Notes: generated from the sequence alone by a model not told the origin. 64,000 nt of DNA from Lentzea sp. NEAU-D7 (GCF_026242055.1 NZ_JAPJDL010000009.1:251390-315389), one strand, 5' to 3'; numbered from the stretch's first letter, positions 25,862-34,232 are shown. Numbers and translations: made by a program.

Positions 25862-27246
25862 TGAGCGGCCACGAGATCGACCTGCCACCCGAGTTCGTGT
25901 CGTTGGCGAAGGGTGCCGCCAACAAGCAGGACTTCCACCGCTGGAAAGAGATGGTCGCCAGCACGCGCGGCTGCTCCGCGCCGATCCGTCTGGTCGGATC
26001 GTCTGCCACGGTCGACGCCGCGACCGGCGAAGTGCTCAGCACCTACTCGACGTGGGACGAGCCGAACGAGTACCTGCTGACCGCCTGCGGCAACCGACGC
26101 GCGAGCCGGTGCGAGGCGTGTTCGCAGGTCTACGCCGATGACACGTTCTACCTGATCAGGTCAGGGCTTGCCGGAGGTCGCGACGTCCCGACCTCCGTTG
26201 CGTCGCACCCTCGGGTATTCGCCACGTTCACCGCGCCGTCCTTCGGGCCGGTGCATGCTCGGGTCATTGACTCCTCCGGTGCAGTTCGTCCGTGTCATCC
26301 GCGCCGTGAAGGACCCTCTTGCCGCGCCAAGCACGAGGAAGACGACTCAGCACTCGGGCAGGCGATTGATCCGGCCAGCTATGACTACACGGGAGCGGTG
26401 CTGTGGAACAACCGTGCTGGCGAGCTGTGGCACACGTTCGCCGTGTACCTACGCCGGCACCTGGCCGAGGCGTTGGGAGTCTCGCGCTCGAAGCTCACCA
26501 AGGTCCTGCGGGTCGAGTACGCGAAGGTGGCCGAGTACCAGGTGCGCGGCCTGGTGCACTTCCACGCCGTGATTCGGCTCGACGGGCCGTCCGGTCCGGG
26601 CGAACCGCCGCCGTTCGGTATGGATGCGGAGATGCTGTGCGATGCGATCAACAGCGCTGCCCGCGCGGCGAAAGTTGGCGTGCCAGGATTCTCCTCAACG
26701 ATCCGATGGGGCAAGCAGCTCGACATCAGGCCTATCGGGCACGACGGGGATGGCTGGACGGACGCCAAGGTGGCGCGGTACATCGCGAAGTACGCCACCA
26801 AGGGAGCCGAATCCGCAGGGACCGTTGATCGGCAGATCAGGAGCGTTGGTCACCTGCACCGCGTTCGCGGTCTGTCGGACCATGCACGCCGGATGATCGA
26901 GACGTGCTGGGAGTTGGGCGGCCACGAGGACCACGCGTATCTGAAGCTTCGGGAGTGGGCGCACATGCTCGGGTACGGCGGGCACTTCTCGACCAAGAGC
27001 CGTCGGTACTCCACGACGCTCGGGAGCATGCGCAGTGATCGAGCGAGGTTCCGCGCTGATCTTGCTCGCGAGCTTGCCGGGCTTGATCCGCTTCCGGCTG
27101 ATCAGCACACCGTTCGTGTCGGTGACTGGGCTGTTGCCGGTGTCGGCTACACCAATTCAGGCGAGGAGTCCTGGGCCGAGCTGATCCGTGAGCAGCACCG
27201 ATACAAGCCTGTCGCGCGGCCGGCCGACACGGACTCGGCTGCGTGA
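25861..27246 (+). CDS. rolling-circle replication initiator, RepSA-like
   Basis: Initiator of 461 aa expected to nick the double-strand origin and start rolling-circle copying of the excised element. The HUH metal motif appears as HFHAVIRL (residues 233-240), and the nicking-Tyr motif as ARYIAKYATK (305-314). The N-terminal CGNRRASRCEACS segment is typical of actinomycete initiators related to pSAM2 RepSA. The ATG at 25861 is coupled to the upstream small gene. Inferred origin and single-strand structures lie in the 312-bp gap downstream. Confidence 0.85.
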   Translation: MSGHEIDLPPEFVSLAKGAANKQDFHRWKEMVASTRGCSAPIRLVGSSATVDAATGEVLSTYSTWDEPNEYLLTACGNRRASRCEACSQVYADDTFYLIRSGLAGGRDVPTSVASHPRVFATFTAPSFGPVHARVIDSSGAVRPCHPRREGPSCRAKHEEDDSALGQAIDPASYDYTGAVLWNNRAGELWHTFAVYLRRHLAEALGVSRSKLTKVLRVEYAKVAEYQVRGLVHFHAVIRLDGPSGPGEPPPFGMDAEMLCDAINSAARAAKVGVPGFSSTIRWGKQLDIRPIGHDGDGWTDAKVARYIAKYATKGAESAGTVDRQIRSVGHLHRVRGLSDHARRMIETCWELGGHEDHAYLKLREWAHMLGYGGHFSTKSRRYSTTLGSMRSDRARFRADLARELAGLDPLPADQHTVRVGDWAVAGVGYTNSGEESWAELIREQHRYKPVARPADTDSAA

Positions 27247-27558
27247 CGGTGGTTCAGAGTTTCTTCTCCCTGTTCAAGGCGCTGGCTGCGCCAGCGCAGG
27301 CGCCCTCCTCTTCTGTCCACATCCCCGCCCGCTGCGCGCGGCCTCCGGCCGTGCTCGGGACGGGGCGCGGACAGGGAGGGCGCCTACTGGCGGCAGCGCA
27401 ATAGCGAAAAGATGACCACCGATGCGCACCAGATCGTGACGATCGCCGACGTGGCTGTTTGATCGAGCTGGGCACGGCGATCGACGCCACGCCACCGCTT
27501 CGCGCCGTCGTGCCAACGGGTCAGGCAGCTCTGAGGCGGTCGTGGCATGCTTCCCGCC
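27247..27558. other. gap after rep with large stem-loop (possible single-strand origin)
   Basis: No gene seen. A tight hairpin (GCGCTGGC, loop TGC, GCCAGCGC; 27279-27297) is followed by a long imperfect stem. GGCGCCCTCC (27299-27308) pairs with GGAGGGCGCC (27375-27384). Inside it CTGTCC (27313-27318) pairs with GGACAG (27369-27374), and CCCCG (27323-27327) with CGGGG (27361-27365). Such extended folding just behind an HUH initiator suggests a single-strand origin or a terminator. Confidence 0.45.
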
Positions 27559-28146
27559 ATGAGTCCCCAGCTGCGCATTGCGCAAGATCCTGAAGCCGAC
27601 GCGTTGCTATCTAATAGCACACTGGCCTTGCTTTTTGGCATGATGCTCGATCAACAAATTCCAATGGAGAAAGCCTTCAAAGGACCGAAGGAAATTGCCG
27701 ACCGGATGGGAGCACTAGACGTCAATATCATCGCCGAAGCAAGCCCTGAAGAATTCGCCGCCACCATCGCCAACAAGCCAGCAATCCATCGTTTTCCTGG
27801 CGCAATGGCTAAGCGACTTCAGGACTTGGCGAAGTACCTAGTGGAGCACTATGACGGGAACGTTGATGCAATTTGGACACGGAACAACCCAGACGGCCCA
27901 GAGGTTCTAAAGCGCCTTAAGGCACTGCCTGGCTTCGGCGATCAAAAAGCACGTATCTTCCTAGCATTGATCGGGAAGCAGCTTGGAATCAAGCCCGAAG
28001 GCTGGAGAGAGGCCGCCGGAGCCTACGGCGAACAGAACTCAAGGCGAAGTGTCGCGGATGTCTCCGACCCCGTAAGCCTAATCGAAGTGCGAAACTTCAA
28101 AAAGGAGGCAAAGGCTGCCGCTAAGAACCAGAAGGGTCAGTCCTGA
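27559..28146 (+). CDS. element-borne full-length HhH-GPD DNA glycosylase-family protein
   Basis: A 195-residue homologue of the host gene split by the element. It aligns without gaps through the N-terminus (ADALL, LDQQIPMEKAF) and to the C-terminus (RSVADV, LIEVRNFKKEAKAAAK), by eye about two thirds identical, with a short C-terminal extension. The helix-hairpin-helix is LKALPGFGDQKARIFLALIG. Codon use is AT-richer than the chromosome, so it is not a recent duplication. The start at 27559 matches the host start. It probably supplies the lost base-excision-repair function. It overlaps the convergent ATPase gene by 10 bp. Confidence 0.9.
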   Translation: MSPQLRIAQDPEADALLSNSTLALLFGMMLDQQIPMEKAFKGPKEIADRMGALDVNIIAEASPEEFAATIANKPAIHRFPGAMAKRLQDLAKYLVEHYDGNVDAIWTRNNPDGPEVLKRLKALPGFGDQKARIFLALIGKQLGIKPEGWREAAGAYGEQNSRRSVADVSDPVSLIEVRNFKKEAKAAAKNQKGQS

Positions 28147-29618
28147 CCCAATCTCTCCTTAATACTTTCGACAAATTCTTTTCGCCCAGCTTCGTCAACC
28201 GCAACGTCAGCCCATACGGCCGCAGATGCTTCCCATACGCGGTCCGTTCGAACTCTGGCCCCAAGTCTTTCAGCTACCTTCCGCGACCACGCGTGATGGT
28301 TTTCAATCTGGACCGCATCATCGACCGCCTCGAACAAGTCGCCTGCCCGAACACCAAGCCTTTGCGAAACCGCTTCCCATGCATCTTCTGACATTGACGC
28401 GAAGACGGCCCGCTCAGGTGCGGCTTTACCAGGAATAACTACACACCCTGGACTAGCTCCTTGCTCGCCGTCTAGAACACCCATCGCATTTGTTCCAAGC
28501 TTGTCATCAGCCGAGAGTGCACCTAGCGTCTTCACGGTCGAAGCAGCACCGACAGGGAGAATCGACAGCCTATTTCGAATCTCTGGAGCTTCATGCGCGA
28601 TAAGCGCGTCCACCAAAACCGCCGACTCCAGGTCTTCACAGTAGAGCGTCAGCTCCGGATGATAGACATCATCCATCATTGACATCGAGAACTCAGGCGT
28701 CACCCCGTAGATGACGTTTCTTTCACCTTTTCGAGTAAGCTGAATGTGAACCCTAGCTTCCGCAGGAAGCTGCTCAAGAATATACGGTGAATGCGTGGAC
28801 AGGAGGAACTGAACCCGATTGGCGCGAGCAACGGCGAAGAGCTCGGTCATCAGACGTCGCTGCGCCCTGGGATGTAGAGAAGCCTCGACTTCGTCGATCA
28901 GAATAAGCGAGTATTTTGGCACAGAACGCAGGAGTGCAACGAGGTCGGCAGTCGCGTCTTCACCAGCACCTTGATGGAAGTTAGAATACTCGCCTTCCGG
29001 CGTTGTCAGAACGCCGATCTGCTTGTTCTCATAGGTTGCCATCACGCTCTTCGTGTACGGCTTGTTCATAATCCGAGAAAGAAGAGCTCGATCTTCCTCA
29101 AGGAAGGGAATCTCGTCGCCTGGAAAGATTAGCTCTTTGGCGATCTTCCCATACCCGACGAGCGTATTGATCGGCTGCGTTCGACTGACATCCAGGAAGA
29201 ATACCGATCTAGGGTGGCGATTCGGCATACCGCGCCAACGCGACGTCTTCTTACTCAATGATATTGAGGTCGTAACATCACCACGACGGACTTGGTATCC
29301 AAGCTTGACGCCTTCCACCTTCTCCCACGGAGTGCTAGGAAAGAAGTCGTCTGGATAAAAAGCCAGAGTGTCGCGCACACCTTTCGGCGCCCCATATGCA
29401 GCTGCGGCTGCCTTCAGTACCGTACTTTTACCCGCCCCGTTCTCGCCAGCGATAGCGACAACCGGAAATCTGAACTCAACAAGAGTACTTTTCCATCCCC
29501 TCAGGCCTTCGATGCGCACCGATTCGAGGAACTGTGGCCACCCGGCACCCGAGTGCCGCTCCGTATTCCAGTCCTGCACGACCGGGGACAATGTCACGGG
29601 CTTGCGCGGGTCACCCAC
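28137..29618 (-). CDS. ATPase with TOPRIM-like C-terminus (OLD/RecF-type), putative defence protein
   Basis: About 493 aa. The ATPase domain has Walker A GENGAGKST (residues 58-66), a signature-like QGAGEDATAD, Walker B LILIDEVEASLHP (238-250) and a switch STHSP (274-278). The C-terminal part has CEDLESAVLVDAL (from 327) and LDGEQGA (from 382), consistent with a TOPRIM nuclease as in OLD-family and Gabija-A-like proteins. The frame is open to 29882, through the right end into host DNA. The GTG at 29618 (GGAG 5 nt upstream) is chosen, and ATGs at 29699 and 29690 are alternatives inside the element. GC is clearly lower than in the chromosome. No partner gene is seen. Confidence 0.78.
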   Translation of the reverse strand: MGDPRKPVTLSPVVQDWNTERHSGAGWPQFLESVRIEGLRGWKSTLVEFRFPVVAIAGENGAGKSTVLKAAAAAYGAPKGVRDTLAFYPDDFFPSTPWEKVEGVKLGYQVRRGDVTTSISLSKKTSRWRGMPNRHPRSVFFLDVSRTQPINTLVGYGKIAKELIFPGDEIPFLEEDRALLSRIMNKPYTKSVMATYENKQIGVLTTPEGEYSNFHQGAGEDATADLVALLRSVPKYSLILIDEVEASLHPRAQRRLMTELFAVARANRVQFLLSTHSPYILEQLPAEARVHIQLTRKGERNVIYGVTPEFSMSMMDDVYHPELTLYCEDLESAVLVDALIAHEAPEIRNRLSILPVGAASTVKTLGALSADDKLGTNAMGVLDGEQGASPGCVVIPGKAAPERAVFASMSEDAWEAVSQRLGVRAGDLFEAVDDAVQIENHHAWSRKVAERLGARVRTDRVWEASAAVWADVAVDEAGRKEFVESIKERLGQD

Positions 29619-29718
29619 GTGTTCTCCAAGTCGGGCCACAAAGCGGAACAGGCTAGATGAACCCCTATATCGCGCAAGCGCCGCAAACATTACCAACATA
29701 CACTCGCGACTGTGTTGC

Positions 29719-29726
29719 GACCAGCA
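29719..29726 (+). other. attR core GACCAGCA
   Basis: Identical to the attL core at 20126-20133. To its right the host glycosylase frame resumes at exactly the codon where it was broken on the left. Confidence 0.8.
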
Positions 29727-30195
29727 GATCCCGATGGAGAAGGCGTTCTCCGGCCCCAAGGTCCTCGCCGACCGCATGGGCGGCCTGGACGTGCACCGCA
29801 TCGCCGAGGCCGACCCCGAGGCCTTCGCCACCATCATGGCCACCCCGCCCGCCGTGCACCGGTTCCCCGGCTCGATGGCCAAGCGGGTGCAGGCGCTGTC
29901 CCAGTTCGTCGTCGAGACCTACGACGGCGACGTCACGCGGATCTGGGCCGACGGGGACGGGGCCGCGGTGCTGAAGCGGCTCAAGGCGTTGCCCGGGTTC
30001 GGGGAGCAGAAGGCCAAGATCTTCCTTGCACTTCTGGGCAAACAGTTCGGCGTGACGCCCGAGGGGTGGCGTGCGGCGGCTGGGCACTACGGGGACGAAG
30101 GAAGCCGACGTAGCGTCGCCGACGTGCGCGACCAGGCGTCGTTGCTGGAGGTTCGCGACTTCAAGAAGGCCGCGAAGGCCGCCGCCAAGAAGTAG
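29719..30195 (+). pseudogene. 3' fragment of the interrupted HhH-GPD glycosylase gene
   Basis: Continues the host gene from DQQIPMEKAFSGPK to the stop at 30195 (158 codons). The helix-hairpin-helix LKALPGFGEQKAKIFLALLG and the C-terminal LLEVRDFKKAAKAAAKK are intact. With the 30 codons before the core at 20036 it makes an uninterrupted 188-residue protein. It has no start or ribosome site of its own, so it is presumably silent while the element is inserted. High GC shows host origin. Confidence 0.9.
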
Positions 30196-30280
30196 CCAGG
30201 CCGTCCGTCGTCTGGTGCACTGCACGTACGCCGCCAGTCCGCACGAGGTGTGCCACCTCGTGGGAGAAGGGGCGTTTGCG

Positions 30281-31207
30281 TTGCGCATCAAGGTGATCGG
30301 CGTGTTCATCGTCCTCGTGCTCGGGTTGACGGGGCTTCCGGCGGGGGCGGCGACGTCGTGGCCGGGCGACTCCGCCACGAAGTACGCGGACGGGACGAAC
30401 ATCTTCGGCACGAACCTGAGCGGTGTGTCGTTCGAGGGTCCGGGTGTCGTGTGGGCGGTCAGGAACGGGCCCTCCACGCTGTACCGGCTCGTGCCGAGCG
30501 GGAGCACGTGGAAGGTCGACCAGAAGCGGTCGCTCAGGTTCGCGGACGGGCAGGGTGATCCCGATGCCGAAGGGGTCGTGAGCACGCCGGACGGGCTCTT
30601 CGTGGCCGTCGAGCGCGACAACGACGACGGTGACGTGAGCGCGCCGAAGATCCTCGAGTACGGCGCCGGCAGCAACGCGGTCGCCGAGTGGGAGCTCGGC
30701 GGCATGCCCGAGGTCGACCCCAACGACGGGCCGGAGGCCATCTCGTGGGTGCCGGACTCGTTCCTCACGCGGAACGGCTTCAAGGACGACAGCGGCAGGA
30801 CCTACGACCCGGCCGAGTACCCCGGCCACGGCAGCGGGTTGTTCTTCGTCGGGCTGGAGGCCACCGGTGAGGTGTACGTGTACGCCCTGCAGCAGTCCGG
30901 CGCGAAGTTGCTGAGCAGGTTCGCGAGTGGTCAGAGCCAGGTGATGGACCTGGAGTTCGACGGCGCCAAGCTGTGGAGCATCTGCGACAACCACTGCAGC
31001 GGCCGCACGACGACGCTCGCCATCAGCAGCGGCAGGTTCAAGGTCACGGCGACGTACAACCGGCCGTCGACGCTGCCGAACGTGAACCTCGAAGGTTTCG
31101 CGATCTCGCCGACCTGCACCAACGGCAAGAAGGTCGTTCTCTGGTCGGACGACGACAACACGAGCAGTCACGCGCTCAGGAGCGGAACGCTGAACTGCAC
31201 GGGCTAG
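30281..31207 (+). CDS. secreted protein, phytase/esterase-like beta-propeller type
   Basis: A 308-residue exported protein with a signal peptide (VIGVFIVLVLGLTGLPAGAA). The mature part is rich in beta strands with repeated patterns such as VVWAVRNGPSTLYRLVPSG and DPDAEGVVSTPDGLFVAVE, plus GPEAISWVPDSF, which resemble proteins annotated as having esterase-like phytase domains; this is tentative. Four Cys near the C-terminus may form disulfides. The TTG at 30281 is chosen because AGAAGGGG lies 8 nt upstream and the signal peptide then starts normally. Confidence 0.65.
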   Translation: MRIKVIGVFIVLVLGLTGLPAGAATSWPGDSATKYADGTNIFGTNLSGVSFEGPGVVWAVRNGPSTLYRLVPSGSTWKVDQKRSLRFADGQGDPDAEGVVSTPDGLFVAVERDNDDGDVSAPKILEYGAGSNAVAEWELGGMPEVDPNDGPEAISWVPDSFLTRNGFKDDSGRTYDPAEYPGHGSGLFFVGLEATGEVYVYALQQSGAKLLSRFASGQSQVMDLEFDGAKLWSICDNHCSGRTTTLAISSGRFKVTATYNRPSTLPNVNLEGFAISPTCTNGKKVVLWSDDDNTSSHALRSGTLNCTG

Positions 31208-31232
31208 ACCGGGGATTGTCGGGGTGCGGAAC

Positions 31233-31238
31233 TAAGCT
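31233..31238 (+). promoter_or_regulatory. probable -10 box (TAAGCT) of kinase gene, leaderless
   Basis: TAAGCT lies 7 nt before the GTG at 31246 and no Shine-Dalgarno sequence is present. Confidence 0.4.
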
Positions 31239-31245
31239 GCCGCGC

Positions 31246-32619
31246 GTGACCGCACCCCACATTCCCGGCCTGACCGACCTGAGACCGTTGGGCGCGGGCG
31301 GGTTCGCCACCGTCTACACCGCCCACCAGTCCCAACTCGGTCGCGACGTCGCCGTGAAGATCGACAACCGGGTCCTGGTCGACGAGCGGGACCGGAGGCG
31401 GTTCCTCCGCGAGGCGCAGGCGGCGGCCAAGCTGTCGGGTCATCCGCACGTCGTCGGGGTGCACGACGCGAACATCACCGGGCACGGCACGCCGTACATC
31501 GTCATGGAGCTGTGCACGGGCGGGTCGCTCGCCGACCAGCTCGACCGGCAGGGCCGGTTGCACCCCGAGCAGGTGCGCGACCTCGGCATCAAGCTCGCCG
31601 ACGCACTCGCCGCGGCACATCAGGAAGGCGTGCTGCACAGGGACATCAAGCCCGCGAACATCCTCGTCGACCGCTACGGCACGCCGAAGCTCGCCGACTT
31701 CGGGCTCGCGGCGCTGCTCGACGCGCAGGGCGGCAGCACGGTCACCAGGGACGCCCTGAGCCCCAGCTACGCGCCGCCCGAGGCGTTCGCGATGGCCGAG
31801 CCGTCGCCGCAGGCCGACGTCTACTCGCTCGCGGCGACGCTCTACACGCTGCTCGCTGGCAAGCCGCCGCGTCCGGTGCCGTGGCCGATCACGTCGTTCG
31901 ACCAGCTCGGCGAGATCCTGCGCCGGCCCGTGCCCGCGGTGCCGGGGGTGCCGCCCGCGTTGCACGAGGCGCTGGCGAGGGCTCTGCACCCGGACGCGAA
32001 CCTGCGCACGCCGAGCGCCGCGCAGCTGCGGGACGAGCTGCTCGACCCGATGCGCATGCCGACCGTGCCGGTCGCTCCCCCGCCCAAGCGCAGGGCGTGG
32101 CCGTTGGTCGCCGGCGCGGCGGGGCTCGTCGTCGCGATCGTGGTGGGCCTGGTCGTGTGGAACCCGTTCGACAAGGAGCGGACGACCGCCCAGGGCGCTG
32201 GGCCGTCGACGACCCAGCAGGGCGGCGCCGAGGACATCCCGCCGTACCTCAAGAAGTGCGACGCCGGGTTCTGCATCGACAAGTCGACCTGCTTCCGCGG
32301 CGTCACGAACATCGGCGGCATGCCCGCGGTCGCCAGGAAGGTCGGCAGCTGTGCGGACCTGCACTACTGGGAGGCGTTCTCCGGCGGCTGGCTCTCCGGG
32401 GAGATCCCGGCGGTCGACTCCGACGAGCTGATGGCCTCGCCCGAGCTGAAGGACGTCTGCACGCCCGCGGTGATGAAGGCGAACTCGCGGCCGACCGTCG
32501 ACACCTCCGGCTGGGACATGACGGCCCTCGGCTTCAAGGACGGCAGCCGCAACTACTTCCTCTGCCTGGGCTCGCAGCCCGGAGCCGGGGAAGTCGTCAC
32601 CAGCGCGTTCGGCAGTTGA
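31246..32619 (+). CDS. membrane-anchored serine/threonine protein kinase
   Basis: A 457-residue Hanks-type kinase. The catalytic domain has GAGGFATVY, Lys38 in VAVKI, HRDIKPANIL (131-140) and DFGLA (151-155). One transmembrane helix (about 285-305) leads to an extracytoplasmic domain of about 150 aa with six or more Cys. That domain has no PASTA repeats, so it is probably not a PknB-type wall sensor. It would sense an unknown external signal. The GTG at 31246 begins at a normal kinase N-terminus. Confidence 0.9.
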   Translation: MTAPHIPGLTDLRPLGAGGFATVYTAHQSQLGRDVAVKIDNRVLVDERDRRRFLREAQAAAKLSGHPHVVGVHDANITGHGTPYIVMELCTGGSLADQLDRQGRLHPEQVRDLGIKLADALAAAHQEGVLHRDIKPANILVDRYGTPKLADFGLAALLDAQGGSTVTRDALSPSYAPPEAFAMAEPSPQADVYSLAATLYTLLAGKPPRPVPWPITSFDQLGEILRRPVPAVPGVPPALHEALARALHPDANLRTPSAAQLRDELLDPMRMPTVPVAPPPKRRAWPLVAGAAGLVVAIVVGLVVWNPFDKERTTAQGAGPSTTQQGGAEDIPPYLKKCDAGFCIDKSTCFRGVTNIGGMPAVARKVGSCADLHYWEAFSGGWLSGEIPAVDSDELMASPELKDVCTPAVMKANSRPTVDTSGWDMTALGFKDGSRNYFLCLGSQPGAGEVVTSAFGS

Positions 32620-32642
32620 ACAAATCCACTTGCGACGGTCAC

Positions 32643-32648
32643 TAACGT
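32643..32648 (+). promoter_or_regulatory. probable -10 box (TAACGT) of ABC operon, leaderless
   Basis: TAACGT lies 8 nt before the GTG at 32657. There is no Shine-Dalgarno sequence, and the box would drive the three-gene exporter operon. Confidence 0.4.
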
Positions 32649-32656
32649 TGACCGAC

Positions 32657-33442
32657 GTGCGTGTTCACGCCGATTTGATCATTGCTGGATTCCGAAGGTA
32701 TTCGACCTACCGACAAGCGATGCTGGCCGGGATGACCGCGAACGTGGTCTTCGGCCTGCTGCGGGCCGCCGTCCTCGTCGCCGCTCTCCGAGCGGCGAAC
32801 GGTGAGATCGCGGACTACGGCATCGCTGCCACCAACACGTACGTCTGGATCGGGCAGGGGCTGCTCGGGTTCATCCTGTTGTGGGGGACCAACGAGCTCG
32901 CCGAGCGCGTGCGATCCGGTGACGTCGTGGTCGACCTGTACCGGCCGTGGCACCTGCAGAGCGCTCTGCTCGCGCAGGACCTCGGCCGTGGCGGGTACGC
33001 GTTCCTGACCAGGCTCGCGCCGCCGATGGCGTTCGGCATGCTGCTGTTCCCGTTCCAGTTCCCGGCCGATGCGGTGCAGTGGCCGCTGTTCCTGGTCAGC
33101 GCGGTCATCGCGCTGGTCATCAGCTTCGCGTGCCGGTTCCTGATCGACGTCAGCGCGTTCTGGCTGGTCGACAACCGGGGGCTGTACGGGTTCTGGAACG
33201 TCACGTCCGGCCTGCTGTGCGGGCTCACCGTGCCTGTCGCGTTCTTCCCGGGGTGGGCTCGCGAGGTGCTGTGGATGACCCCGTTCCCCGCGTTGATGCA
33301 GTCGCCGATCGACGTGTTCCTCGGGCACGGCGATCCGCTGCGAACCCTGCTCCACCAGGTGTTCTGGGCCGTGGCGCTGCTCGCGGCCGGTCACCTCGCG
33401 CTCCAGCGCGCGGTGCGCAAGGTGGTGGTCCAGGGTGGCTGA
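32657..33442 (+). CDS. ABC-2 family transporter permease (first subunit)
   Basis: About 261 aa with six hydrophobic segments; DUF990-type ABC-2 permease. It forms an exporter with the next two genes. The frame is open from TTG codons at 32630 and 32648, but the GTG at 32657 is preferred because a TAACGT box lies 8 nt upstream. The 3' end overlaps the second permease gene by 8 bp, so translation is coupled. The exported substrate is unknown. Confidence 0.85.
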   Translation: MRVHADLIIAGFRRYSTYRQAMLAGMTANVVFGLLRAAVLVAALRAANGEIADYGIAATNTYVWIGQGLLGFILLWGTNELAERVRSGDVVVDLYRPWHLQSALLAQDLGRGGYAFLTRLAPPMAFGMLLFPFQFPADAVQWPLFLVSAVIALVISFACRFLIDVSAFWLVDNRGLYGFWNVTSGLLCGLTVPVAFFPGWAREVLWMTPFPALMQSPIDVFLGHGDPLRTLLHQVFWAVALLAAGHLALQRAVRKVVVQGG

Positions 33443-34232
33443 CACCATCTACCCCCGGCTCATCGGCGCGCGGCTGCGGAGCCAGATGTCCTACCGCGCG
33501 TCGTTCGCGCTCGACCTCCTGACGCAGGTGCTGGCGCAGTGGATCGAGCTGATCGTCATCCTCGTGCTGTTCGGCCACGTCAGCGCTCTCGGCGGGTTCG
33601 CCAAGAACGAGGTGCTGCTGATGTACGCGTTCGCGGGCATCGCGTTCGGCATCGCCGACCTCTTCGCCGGGCAGCTCGACAACCTGCCGACGTACATCCG
33701 CACCGGCACCTTCGACGTGCTGCTGATGCGGCCGCTCGGCACGCTGCCGCAGATCATGGTTTCGGACGTCCGCCTGCGCAGGGTCGGGCGCATCGTCGGC
33801 GCGATCGCGGTGATGGTCTACGCGCTGGCGCACAGCAGCATCGGCTGGACGCCCGCGAAGGTCGCGCTGACCATCCTCACGCCGCTGGCCGGCGCGGTCA
33901 TCTTCGGCGCGATCTGGGTCGTGACGTGCTCGGTGTGCTTCTGGATCGTGGAGGGCCGCGAGTTCGCCAACGCCTTCACCTACGGCAGCAACGCCTTCAC
34001 CTCGTACCCGGTCAACGTGTACTCCGCCCCGCTGCGCTGGGTGATGGCGTTCATCGTGCCGGGGGCGTTCGTCGCGTACTACCCGAGCCTCGCGCTGCTC
34101 GGGAAGCAGGACCCGCTCGGCCTTCCTGGCTGGGTCGGCTGGACATCACCGCTCGTCGCGGTTCTGGCGGCGGTAGTCGCCGGGTTCGTGTGGCGGTTCG
34201 CGGTCAGGCACTACCGGGGAACGGGATCATGA
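33435..34232 (+). CDS. ABC-2 family transporter permease (second subunit)
   Basis: A 265-residue permease with about six transmembrane segments, homologous to the preceding subunit. The segment YIRTGTFDVLLMRPLG is typical of this pair. The GTG start lies inside the previous gene and the stop overlaps the ATPase start (ATGA), so all three subunits are made together. Confidence 0.87.
   Translation: MADTIYPRLIGARLRSQMSYRASFALDLLTQVLAQWIELIVILVLFGHVSALGGFAKNEVLLMYAFAGIAFGIADLFAGQLDNLPTYIRTGTFDVLLMRPLGTLPQIMVSDVRLRRVGRIVGAIAVMVYALAHSSIGWTPAKVALTILTPLAGAVIFGAIWVVTCSVCFWIVEGREFANAFTYGSNAFTSYPVNVYSAPLRWVMAFIVPGAFVAYYPSLALLGKQDPLGLPGWVGWTSPLVAVLAAVVAGFVWRFAVRHYRGTGS

Larger units (their letters stand above)
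20126..29726 (+). mobile_element. integrative element with serine integrase, RCR initiator and replacement glycosylase
   Basis: About 9.6 kb bounded by an 8-bp direct repeat. Removing it fuses the two host gene pieces in frame. The order is serine integrase, TIR protein, Nudix protein, XRE regulator (opposite strand), small proteins, HUH initiator, stem-loop region, replacement glycosylase, ATPase/TOPRIM protein (opposite strand). The initiator, the Nudix protein and the XRE regulator resemble pSAM2-type actinomycete integrative elements, but no FtsK/TraB-type transfer gene and no tyrosine integrase are present. The right 2.2 kb has visibly lower GC, so the cargo may come from a different source than the backbone. 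Confidence 0.9.

Noticed and set aside
20126..29726. Complete prophage
   Set aside because: No capsid, portal, terminase or tail gene is recognisable in 9.6 kb, and an HUH initiator points to a plasmid-like element.
29618..29882. ATPase gene starting in host DNA beyond attR
   Set aside because: The frame is open through attR, but the extra residues are antisense to the host glycosylase and have no ribosome site; starts inside the element are available.
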